The notes beneath the pieces are model-generated. The model had not been told where the DNA came from and did no database searches. It saw only the letters and a list, made by a program, of their open reading frames with translations. A stretch of 9,647 bases of DNA from a bacterium UBP3_UBA3054 (lineage in GTDB: Bacteria > Auribacterota > UBA3054), in assembly GCA_002366995.1 (NCBI GenBank), contig DFCM01000118.1, forward strand, positions 1 through 9,647. Direction: 5' to 3'. Positions within the stretch are counted from its first letter, which is position 1. Every line of letters starts with the position of its first letter. Shown here in pieces: positions 1-6,053 of the stretch. The position numbers and the translations under genes were made by a program.

Positions 1-840
1 CAGTTCTGCGATCCGAGGATCCTCTACGCGCTCTTCGCGGTGGTGGTCATCGGCTTCGAGATGATCCAGATCAAGATGCCCGTGCCGAACCCCGTCTGGG
101 TCGGCAAACTCTATGACAGGATCGAGAACCTGCCGCCCGACAAGGCGGTCCTTATCGACTGCGACTACGGCGCCGGCAACCGCGGCGAATGCGAAGGCCA
201 GTTCAAGGCCGTCATCCAGCATCTCTTCGCCCGCAACATAAAATTCATGGTGGTGACCTGGACTACGAACGTGGAAGGCCAGAAGCTCGGCCGCCAGGTC
301 CTTGACGAGGTCGCCAAGAAAATGAACAAGGTAGACGGCGAGGATTACGTCATGTTCCAGGCCATCGTCAACGCCGGCGGCGTGACGCTGCAAAGCCTGG
401 CCAAGGATATCCACGGCTTCGTAGTCAAAGACATCAACGGGCGCGACCTCGGCGATATCCCGATGATGAAGAATTTCCGCTCCATCGCGGACGTATCGCT
501 CATTTACCGCGTGGCCTATTCCTGGGGCGGCGTGCCCTGGATCGGCTTCGTGCAGTCCGTTTACGGAACGCCTCTGGCGGCCGGGTCCGCGGGCATCGAA
601 AGTTCGACCGCCTACCCGTACCTCGATTCCGGTCAGCTCTGCGGGCTTTTGGCCGGCGCGGCCGGAGCCGCCGCTTATGAAAAGCGCGTGATGGAAGCCG
701 GGATCGTAGGGGAGACGGGCATCGGCACCAAGACCGTGAGCGTGCAGTCTTTCGCGACGCTCTTCGTGGTCGTCTCCATTCTTATCAGCAATTTCGCCAT
801 GTTCATGTCAAAGTGGCAGTCACGCAAGGGCAGGGCATAA
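1..840 (+). CDS. Membrane-anchored extracytoplasmic protein of unknown function, 5' end missing
   Basis: The reading frame is open from base 1 and ends at TAA 838-840, leaving 279 residues; the true start lies upstream. A GTG at 40 falls inside the first hydrophobic segment and is not a credible start. A membrane helix (about residues 8-22) is followed by about 220 mostly soluble residues and a second helix near the C-terminus (about 255-272). The tail KWQSRKGRA is basic, so by the positive-inside rule it is cytoplasmic and the large central domain lies outside the membrane. That domain alternates predicted strands and helices (for example VLIDCDYG, then IKFMVVTW), suggesting an alpha/beta fold, and ends in a Gly/Ala-rich stretch, SGQLCGLLAGAAGAAAYE. 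I recall similar uncharacterised proteins in several diderm lineages, next to a polytopic partner like the next gene, but I cannot name the family. No catalytic motif is evident. Confidence 0.8.
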   Translation, partial: QFCDPRILYALFAVVVIGFEMIQIKMPVPNPVWVGKLYDRIENLPPDKAVLIDCDYGAGNRGECEGQFKAVIQHLFARNIKFMVVTWTTNVEGQKLGRQVLDEVAKKMNKVDGEDYVMFQAIVNAGGVTLQSLAKDIHGFVVKDINGRDLGDIPMMKNFRSIADVSLIYRVAYSWGGVPWIGFVQSVYGTPLAAGSAGIESSTAYPYLDSGQLCGLLAGAAGAAAYEKRVMEAGIVGETGIGTKTVSVQSFATLFVVVSILISNFAMFMSKWQSRKGRA

Positions 841-845
841 GGAGG
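838..845 (+). promoter_or_regulatory. Strong Shine-Dalgarno overlapping the upstream stop codon
   Basis: TAAGGAGG fully complements the usual 16S anti-SD core and sits 7 bases before the ATG at 853. Its first three bases are the stop codon of the upstream gene, so termination on one gene and initiation on the next occur at the same place. This supports translational coupling of the two membrane proteins. Confidence 0.85.
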
Positions 846-852
846 ACTGATC

Positions 853-1689
853 ATGCAAAAATTCACAGGTAAGATTTTCTGGATGATCCTTGGCGCGCTG
901 GTCCTCGGCTTGGCCATTTGGGGCGAATTCAGGGCGGGCAGCATCCCGGCCGTGGCCGCGAGAGTGAAGGACCTCGACCTTCCGAGCCTCGGCGTTTACC
1001 GCCTGCAGACCTGGGTCGCGGCGCTCTCCTGCATCGCGGTCTACAGTTTCCTCTTCAAGGAGAATCCCTTCTACCGTTTCTTCGAGCACGCGCTTTTAGG
1101 CTGCGCCACCGGCTACAGCTGCGCCGTGGTCATGCGCCAGAACCTTTACAGCCAGTGGCTCGTCCCGATCAAGAAATCGATCGTGAACGTCATGGCCAAC
1201 GGCTGGACGCCTTCCGACGCGGCCACCATCGCCTTGATCTTCGCGGGCGTCATCGGGCTTCTTTGGTACTTCCAGTACAGCAAAAAATATTTCTGGGTCA
1301 GCCGCATCGCCATGTGCATTTCTTTGGGCGCCGGCGCGGGGCTCGCTTTCAAGGATACCTTCAACCAGCTGATCCCGCAGATCACCGGCACCTTCAAGAA
1401 CGTCTGCCCAAGCGAGTATGTCATGCCGGGCGCCAGCCTTCTTGACCGCTTCTACGCCGGCTGCGAGAACGCCATTTTCGTGATAGGCACCGTCTCCGTT
1501 CTGATGTACTTCTTCTTCGCCTTCGGCAACAAGAACGCGATAGTGAAAAGCAGTTCCAAGATCGGCCGCTGGTACCTGATGATCGCCCTGGGCGCCTTCT
1601 TCGGCAACACCTTCATGTCAAGGCTTTCCGCCCTCATCGAGCGCGTCCACTTCCTGATGGCCGAGTGGTTGCTAATTAGTCAGATGTAG
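853..1689 (+). CDS. Polytopic membrane protein of unknown function
   Basis: This gene encodes 278 residues from an ATG with an ideal ribosome site. I count about seven hydrophobic helices, at roughly residues 7-25, 50-68, 77-95, 123-141, 147-167, 206-224 and 238-256. There is a soluble loop near 26-48, and a longer loop at about 168-205 with cysteines at 185 and 204. The C-terminus has an amphipathic segment with the pattern GNTFMSRLSALIERVHFL, which I remember as conserved in this otherwise uncharacterised family. No transport, enzyme or secretion motif is recognisable. The gene starts 12 bases after the upstream membrane protein and shares its stop/SD overlap, so the two products are probably partners in one envelope complex; that is inference. 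The next gene has its own promoter, so the transcript probably ends here, though I see no convincing terminator. Confidence 0.8.
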   Translation: MQKFTGKIFWMILGALVLGLAIWGEFRAGSIPAVAARVKDLDLPSLGVYRLQTWVAALSCIAVYSFLFKENPFYRFFEHALLGCATGYSCAVVMRQNLYSQWLVPIKKSIVNVMANGWTPSDAATIALIFAGVIGLLWYFQYSKKYFWVSRIAMCISLGAGAGLAFKDTFNQLIPQITGTFKNVCPSEYVMPGASLLDRFYAGCENAIFVIGTVSVLMYFFFAFGNKNAIVKSSSKIGRWYLMIALGAFFGNTFMSRLSALIERVHFLMAEWLLISQM

Positions 1690-1696
1690 CCGCTGT

Positions 1697-1725
1697 TTGA
1701 GTATTTTTTTGACTTTTGCTATTAT
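1697..1725 (+). promoter_or_regulatory. Sigma-70-like extended -10 promoter for the STAS-phosphatase operon
   Basis: The -35 box TTGAGT (1697-1702) is separated by 17 bases from TATTAT (1720-1725), and the -10 is preceded by TGC (1717-1719), giving an extended -10. Transcription would start near 1732, leaving a leader of about 17 bases that contains the GGAG at 1737-1740. A second TTGACT (1709-1714) overlaps the spacer but has no good -10 at the right distance. Confidence 0.65.
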
Positions 1726-1748
1726 GTAAAGGCTATGGAGAATAGAGC

Positions 1749-2237
1749 ATGATCGGACACAGCAACAACAGAATAGAAGCGGCCGTCGCCAACGGCACCG
1801 CTTACATAAAGATATTCGGGCGCGGTACGTTCCAGACCGTTGCTGATTTCCGTGATTTCGTAAAAAAGAGCCTCGACGACGGATTGGCTGTTTTCATCGA
1901 CCTTTCGAACTGCGAGACGCTCGACTCCACCTTCATCGGGACCTTGGTCGCGCTTTGCATGAAGTCGAAAAAGGATGGCGAATGCATGCTGAAGCTTTTC
2001 AACGTTTCCGATCATGTCAAGAATATTTTCAATACCTTAGGCCTCCAGACCATTCTTGACATCAGGGACGCCGTTCCTGGCGACGGAGGCGAATATTCTC
2101 CCATCGAGAGCACGGCTCATGACAAGGTCGAAATCACCGACCTTATGCTGGACGCCCACCTTACCCTTTCAAAAATAAACGAGCGCAACGCTGTGGAATT
2201 CAAAGACGTGGTCGAATTCCTCAAGCAGCAGCGTTGA
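1749..2237 (+). CDS. STAS-domain anti-sigma-factor antagonist (SpoIIAA/RsbV-like)
   Basis: This gene encodes 162 residues from an ATG 8 bases after GGAG. Residues about 8-110 form a STAS domain. The core strand VFIDLSNCETLDSTFIGTLV carries Asp59-Ser60-Thr61, where SpoIIAA has Asp-Ser-Ser-Gly with the phosphorylated serine; Ser60 is therefore the predicted phosphosite. In known systems the unphosphorylated form binds a serine kinase/anti-sigma factor and frees its target, and a PP2C phosphatase restores that form. Residues 111-162 are an extra tail with a predicted helical stretch (about 128-160), beyond the roughly 110-residue length usual for the family. The PP2C gene follows 22 bases downstream in the same orientation, which supports this role. 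The matching kinase is not in the window, so the final output (sigma factor or other target) is unknown. Confidence 0.85.
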   Translation: MIGHSNNRIEAAVANGTAYIKIFGRGTFQTVADFRDFVKKSLDDGLAVFIDLSNCETLDSTFIGTLVALCMKSKKDGECMLKLFNVSDHVKNIFNTLGLQTILDIRDAVPGDGGEYSPIESTAHDKVEITDLMLDAHLTLSKINERNAVEFKDVVEFLKQQR

Positions 2238-2259
2238 GGCGCCTCAGAGGGCTTTCGCG

Positions 2260-3717
2260 ATGAATCTTCTTCCGATTGCCATTTCCGTTCTGCTGGCCTT
2301 TCTTTTTGTTTTCGCGCTTGTAAAGGCGGCCCGTTCCAAAAGGCTGGCCAGAAAAGCCGAAAAGCACGCGGCGCGCGTCAAGGAAGCGGAGGAGAGCCTT
2401 GTCAATCTTTTCGGCCACGTTTCCCAGACGGTCAGGACTTACTACGAGGACAAGAACGTCAACAGCGGTGAGCTGAAAGCCGCGCTGCTGAGCCACTTCA
2501 CCCTGTCCGCCCAGAAGAGTTTCGCCAGCGGCTGCGCCGCTTACTTCGCCTACGACAGGGAGCAGGGGACTTTGAGGCTTTCCGAATGTTCCGGGCTTTT
2601 CCCCAGCTGCCTTGACATCAGCGAAGAGAAGCTGAAGCTTGTGGCCGGCAACGACGCCAAGCTTCAGGAATATTTGAAAAACACTTCTTTTCCGCTGCAC
2701 CTTACGCCTTTCGCCGCGGCTGTCGACCAGAAGCGCGTCGTAGTCTTCGGGAAAAACGAGTGCGAGGAAAGGGTGCGCTACAAAGTTTACGCCCTTTGGG
2801 GAATGCTCATCGTGCCGGTCCGATCCCAGGGCGCCGTCACGGGCGTTCTGGTCATCGCCAACAAGGCTCACAAGGCAGCGTATGACAGCGAGGACGTGGA
2901 GCTGGCCCGCGGCATGTCCGAAATAGTCAGCTGGACGCTCAATTACCTCGCCATGATCGAAGGCGTCAGGGAGAAGGCCAGCGTCGATTCCCAGCTCGAG
3001 ACCGCCGCCAGCATCCAGAGTCATCTGCTGCCGAAATCCAGGGCGCAGATGGGGATCGTGGAAGCGGAGGCCTTCTACAAGACGGCCTACCGCGTGGGCG
3101 GAGATTACTTCGACTTCATCGAGGTGGACGAGGATCACCTTGGCATCCTGGTGGCGGACGTTTCCGGCAAAGGCATTCCGGCCGGGCTCGTCATGGCGTC
3201 CACCCGGGCTCTGATGTCGGCGCTCTCCAAGCACGTTCTTTCGCCCTCCAAACTTCTGACCGATCTCAATACGCACCTCATCCAACTGATCCCCGAGGAA
3301 ATGTTCGTCACGGCGAGCTACGCCGTCATCAACACGAAGACCGGCGAGATGCTCTGCGCCGAGGCCGGGCACGAGCCGTTTTTGGCGGCTCTCAGCGGGC
3401 AGCCTGTCGTGACGTGCGAGAACAGGGGAATGGTGCTCTCCATTCTCGACAGCGAGATCTTCGGACCGTCGCTCAAGGACACCGCCTACCAGCTGCAGAA
3501 AGGGGACATGGTGCTTTTCTACACGGACGGCGCCGTGGAAGCGCTGAACCGCAAGAAGGAGGAGTTCACGCGCGAAAGGCTCTCCGTGGCTCTGGAGAAC
3601 GCCAGGAATCTCTCTCCCTACGAAGCTCTCCAGTCAATTCAGGGGCGGCTTGCCAAATTCACCGAAGGCGAGCCTCCTTACGACGACGTCACGCTCGTGG
3701 CCGTCAAGATCAATTAG
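2260..3717 (+). CDS. Membrane-anchored GAF-PP2C serine phosphatase (RsbU/SpoIIE type)
   Basis: This gene encodes 485 residues from an ATG 8 bases after AGAGGG. In order: an N-terminal membrane helix (about 4-22), a charged coiled-coil-like segment (25-48), a GAF-like sensor domain (about 70-230), a helical linker (231-258, leading into IQSHLLPKSR) and a SpoIIE-type PP2C domain (about 260-485). The metal-binding motifs are present: GGDYFD (Asp282), DVSGKG (Asp300), YTDG (Asp423) and PYDDVT (Asp475/Asp476); AEAGHEP (368-373) is also typical. It should dephosphorylate a STAS antagonist, most simply the product of the gene just upstream, in response to a signal sensed by GAF or at the membrane. 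The ligand cannot be read from the sequence. With essentially no extracytoplasmic loop, sensing is probably intracellular. The 3' end overlaps the opposing ATPase gene by 4 bases. Confidence 0.92.
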   Translation: MNLLPIAISVLLAFLFVFALVKAARSKRLARKAEKHAARVKEAEESLVNLFGHVSQTVRTYYEDKNVNSGELKAALLSHFTLSAQKSFASGCAAYFAYDREQGTLRLSECSGLFPSCLDISEEKLKLVAGNDAKLQEYLKNTSFPLHLTPFAAAVDQKRVVVFGKNECEERVRYKVYALWGMLIVPVRSQGAVTGVLVIANKAHKAAYDSEDVELARGMSEIVSWTLNYLAMIEGVREKASVDSQLETAASIQSHLLPKSRAQMGIVEAEAFYKTAYRVGGDYFDFIEVDEDHLGILVADVSGKGIPAGLVMASTRALMSALSKHVLSPSKLLTDLNTHLIQLIPEEMFVTASYAVINTKTGEMLCAEAGHEPFLAALSGQPVVTCENRGMVLSILDSEIFGPSLKDTAYQLQKGDMVLFYTDGAVEALNRKKEEFTRERLSVALENARNLSPYEALQSIQGRLAKFTEGEPPYDDVTLVAVKIN

Positions 3718-5294
3718 CCCGGCCCATCTTCCTTGAAGCCCTTGAACTGGAGCGCCTCCAAGATCTGGCGCTCCTCTATTTTTTCGAGATTGCCAAGATC
3801 CGCTATGGTGCGCGCCACCCTCAGTATCCTCGTGTAAGTCCTGGCGGACAGAGCGAGCTTCGTCACGGCGAACTTAAGGGCGCTCTCCGCTTCTTTGGTG
3901 AGCGGGCAGTATTTCTGCGCGGCGGCGCTGTTGAGCTGGGCGTTGTTTCTCAGCCTGGTCTTCTTGTAGCGCTCAAGCTGGATGCACCTTGCCCTCATGC
4001 AGCGCTCCCTTATCGCTTTGGAGCTTTCCGGCGCCTCCTTCGCTGTCAGCTCCTCGTAGGGGACGAAGGGCATCTCCACGTGCATGTCGATCCTGTCCAT
4101 GAGAGGCCCGGAGACGCGGGCGCGGTAGCTTTCCACGGCGCGGCGGGGGCACTTGCATTTCTTGACGGGGTGGCCTAGGTAGCCGCAGGGGCAGGGGTTC
4201 ATGGCGGCCACCAGCATGAAAGAGGCCGGGAAGGTGACGGAGCCGGCTACTCTCACGATGTTGACGAAACCGTCTTCCAAGGGCTGGCGCAAAGCCTCAA
4301 GCACGTTCTTGGCGAACTCCGGGAATTCGTCCATAAAAAGGACGCCGTTGTGGGCCAGCGATACTTCGCCTGGCTCGATCTGGAGCCCTCCGCCGATGAG
4401 ACCGGAAAGGGAAACGGAGTGGTGGGGCGACCGGAAGGGACGCCGGATCAAAAGCCGAATATCTTTAGGGACCAGGCCCTTCGCCGAGTAGATCTGCATG
4501 CTCTCGATCAGCTCCTCTTCCGAGAGGGGAGGAAGGATAGTCGGCAGCCTTCTGGCCAGGAGCGTTTTCCCGGAGCCCGGCGGACCGAAAAGCAGAAGAT
4601 TATGCCCGCCGGCGGCCGCGATCTCGGCCGCTCTTCTGGCGGCGAGCTGTCCCTTGATCTCGGAAAAATCGCAGTCGTAATTGTAGGAGGCGGCTTCCAA
4701 AAGATCGCGGTCGAAAGCCAGGGAAAGGCTTTTCGCGGGAGCAAGATAAGCGGTGAGAGCCTCCTTGAAACTGCCGGCGGGAATGACGACGAGGTCCTTT
4801 ACAAGGGCGGCTTCCCGAGCGTTGCTTTTGGGAACTATGAGGTAGCGGAAGCCGAGCTTTTTGGCGGCCACGGCGCAGCTGATGACGTTTCTGACGCCGC
4901 GCAGGTTTCCGTCCAGCGAGAGTTCCCCGATCGCGGCGATCTTGCTTTCCGCCGAGGTTGGGTCGAGGTCTTTCTGGTGTCCGGACCAGGCGGCCAGGCA
5001 GAGCGCGATGGGAAGATCGAAAGCCGGGCCGTGCTTTTTAAGGTCGGCGGGCGCCAGGCTTATGATGATCTCTCCTTTGGGGTAGCGCAGCCCCGCGTGC
5101 AGCATGGCGCTGCGGACCCTTTCCTTGCTTTCCCTTACGGCGGTGTCGGGAAGTCCGATTATGGAAGTCGACTGCTTGTCATCCTCCAATTCCAGGCCGT
5201 AGTCCGCGTTCTTGCCGTCGAAAACGTTGACCTCGATGGTGACCAGCCGGGCCTGGGGGCCGTAGGAGGCGAAAGAATAAGCTTTGGTTAGCAT
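3714..5294 (-). CDS. comM: ComM/YifB family Mg-chelatase-like AAA+ ATPase
   Basis: This gene encodes 526 residues, close to the roughly 500 usual for the family. In species where it has been studied, ComM is a hexameric motor that drives branch migration of incoming DNA during natural transformation; many other bacteria carry it without a defined role. Visible features are an N-terminal ChlI-like domain (IIGLPDTAV at 45-53, then KERVRSAM), Walker A GPPGSGKT (237-244), Walker B VLFMDEF (318-324), a four-cysteine segment NPCPCGYLGHPVKKCKCP (366-383) and GPLMDRIDMHVEMP (396-409). I start it at MLTKAYSF (ATG at 5294-5292), where the family normally begins. A further in-frame ATG at 5411 would add 39 residues unlike the family. 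No good ribosome site precedes either start. Compared with typical members there are roughly 12 extra residues at about 26-44. The C-terminus overlaps the phosphatase gene by 4 bases. Confidence 0.9.
   Translation of the reverse strand: MLTKAYSFASYGPQARLVTIEVNVFDGKNADYGLELEDDKQSTSIIGLPDTAVRESKERVRSAMLHAGLRYPKGEIIISLAPADLKKHGPAFDLPIALCLAAWSGHQKDLDPTSAESKIAAIGELSLDGNLRGVRNVISCAVAAKKLGFRYLIVPKSNAREAALVKDLVVIPAGSFKEALTAYLAPAKSLSLAFDRDLLEAASYNYDCDFSEIKGQLAARRAAEIAAAGGHNLLLFGPPGSGKTLLARRLPTILPPLSEEELIESMQIYSAKGLVPKDIRLLIRRPFRSPHHSVSLSGLIGGGLQIEPGEVSLAHNGVLFMDEFPEFAKNVLEALRQPLEDGFVNIVRVAGSVTFPASFMLVAAMNPCPCGYLGHPVKKCKCPRRAVESYRARVSGPLMDRIDMHVEMPFVPYEELTAKEAPESSKAIRERCMRARCIQLERYKKTRLRNNAQLNSAAAQKYCPLTKEAESALKFAVTKLALSARTYTRILRVARTIADLGNLEKIEERQILEALQFKGFKEDGPG
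3749..3784 (+). terminator. Rho-independent terminator of the STAS-phosphatase operon
   Basis: A perfect 8-base inverted repeat, GGAGCGCC (3749-3756) and GGCGCTCC (3767-3774), encloses a 10-base loop and is followed by TCTATTTTTT (3775-3784). It lies 31 bases after the phosphatase stop codon and has a U-tract only in the plus-strand transcript. The whole element is within the C-terminal codons of the opposing ATPase gene. Confidence 0.75.
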
Positions 5295-5404
5295 AAAGCT
5301 TTTTGATTTGGTTGGGGGCAGGCTAAGTAATTTTAAGAATTGGAAAGCCAAAAGGAAAGGTTTTCGGGAAACGCTAGCTATAGTGATAGAAACATGGCGA
5401 AGCG

Positions 5405-5433
5405 TTGACACTATCGGCGTTAAATAGTAAAAT
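5405..5433 (+). promoter_or_regulatory. Near-consensus sigma-70 promoter for frr
   Basis: A perfect -35 TTGACA (5405-5410), a 17-base spacer and a -10 TAAAAT (5428-5433, five of six matches) form the strongest promoter in the window. The start point would be near 5440, giving a leader of about 32 bases. Strong constitutive expression fits a translation factor. Confidence 0.8.
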
Positions 5434-5460
5434 CTAATAATAATGTAATCCTATACCCTT

Positions 5461-5466
5461 AAGGAG
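5461..5466 (+). promoter_or_regulatory. frr ribosome binding site, fixes the start codon
   Basis: AAGGAG lies 5 bases before the ATG at 5472. A GTG at 5466 in the same frame uses the last base of this site and therefore cannot be the start, so ATG 5472 is chosen. Confidence 0.85.
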
Positions 5467-5471
5467 TGACT

Positions 5472-6032
5472 ATGCCTTACAAAGCACAGATCAAAGAGCT
5501 GCAGGTCAGCATGCAGAAGGCTCTCGATCACCTGACTTATCAGTTCAAGGAGATCAGGACCGGCAAAGCTTCCCCCGGCCTCGTCGAGGACATCAAGGTC
5601 GAGTATTACGGCGCCATGACGCCGATCAAAAGTTTGGCCAACATAACGGTGCCGGAGCCCAGGACGCTTAAGATCGAACCCTTCGACGTCAACAGCGTGC
5701 AGTCCATCTGCCGCGCCATCCAGGCGTCGCCGATAGGCATCACTCCCGTGGACGACGGCCGCGTCATCAGGCTGCCTATGCCGGAACTCACCGAGGAGCG
5801 CCGCCGCGACCTTACGAAGCTGACCAAAAAGTACAGCGAAGAGACGAAAGTCAACCTGCGCAACCTGCGCCGCGACACCATCGAGAAACTCAAAAAGATG
5901 GAGAAGGACAAAGTCCTGACGGAAGACCAGCGCAAGCAGGGCGAAAAGAGCGTGCAGACCGAAACCGATAACTTCAGCAAGAAAGTCGATGACCTTGTCA
6001 AAGCCAAGGACAACGAGATCATGACGCTGTAA
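5472..6032 (+). CDS. frr: Ribosome recycling factor
   Basis: This gene encodes 186 residues, almost exactly the usual length (185 in E. coli). RRF acts with EF-G in the cytoplasm to split post-termination ribosomes and is essential in most bacteria. Family signatures run along the length: an early FKEIRTGKASPGLVE segment (about 26-40), VEYYGAMTPIKSLANITV, the hinge region with IQASPIGITPVDDGRVIRLP, PELTEERRRDLTK (about 116-128), and a charged helical C-terminus containing VNLRNLRRD and the EDQRKQGEKSVQ stretch. In many bacteria frr follows pyrH in the rpsB-tsf-pyrH cluster; here it has its own promoter, and a divergent comM gene lies upstream. The next gene starts 21 bases after its stop with no promoter between, so it appears to be the first gene of an operon. 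Confidence 0.97.
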   Translation: MPYKAQIKELQVSMQKALDHLTYQFKEIRTGKASPGLVEDIKVEYYGAMTPIKSLANITVPEPRTLKIEPFDVNSVQSICRAIQASPIGITPVDDGRVIRLPMPELTEERRRDLTKLTKKYSEETKVNLRNLRRDTIEKLKKMEKDKVLTEDQRKQGEKSVQTETDNFSKKVDDLVKAKDNEIMTL

Positions 6033-6053
6033 AAAAATAAGGAGTAAAAAACT

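Larger units (their letters stand above)
5295..5471. other. Divergent intergenic region between comM and frr
   Basis: These 177 bases are the longest non-coding stretch in the window and are markedly more AT-rich than the genes. They hold the frr promoter and ribosome site on the plus strand. On the minus strand, which must carry the comM promoter, I find only weak -35/-10 candidates. Short palindromes such as GCTAGC are present, but no operator, riboswitch or small-RNA structure is convincing. Confidence 0.6.

Noticed and set aside
1664..1710. Possible terminator after the second membrane protein (weak stem, then seven Ts at 1704-1710)
   Set aside because: The stem needs three G-U pairs and the T-run is about 10 bases away from it. 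The T-run is better explained as part of the promoter spacer for the STAS gene.
2235..2246. 12-base perfect palindrome TGAGGCGCCTCA at the STAS stop codon, just before the phosphatase ribosome site
   Set aside because: It could form only a 4-base stem with a 4-base loop, has no U-tract and no second copy nearby. It may be chance in GC-rich DNA, so I do not call it an operator or attenuator.
2221..3372. Long open frame (383 codons) on the minus strand opposite the phosphatase gene
   Set aside because: It is antisense to a well-supported GAF-PP2C gene with all motifs in place. Its translation shows no recognisable family, and it arises from GC-rich codon structure.
4350..5291. Long open frame (313 codons) on the plus strand opposite comM
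   Set aside because: The minus-strand comM has Walker motifs and family length. The plus-strand translation is Gly/Arg-rich low-information sequence without a ribosome site.
5295..5411. 39-residue N-terminal extension of comM from the ATG at 5411
   Set aside because: The family begins at the MLTKAYS-like sequence. The extension would overlap the frr -35 box, is AT-rich like the intergenic DNA, and has no ribosome site.
5466..5471. GTG start for frr, two codons upstream of the ATG
   Set aside because: The GTG shares a base with the AAGGAG ribosome site, while ATG 5472 is correctly spaced from it and gives the usual protein length.
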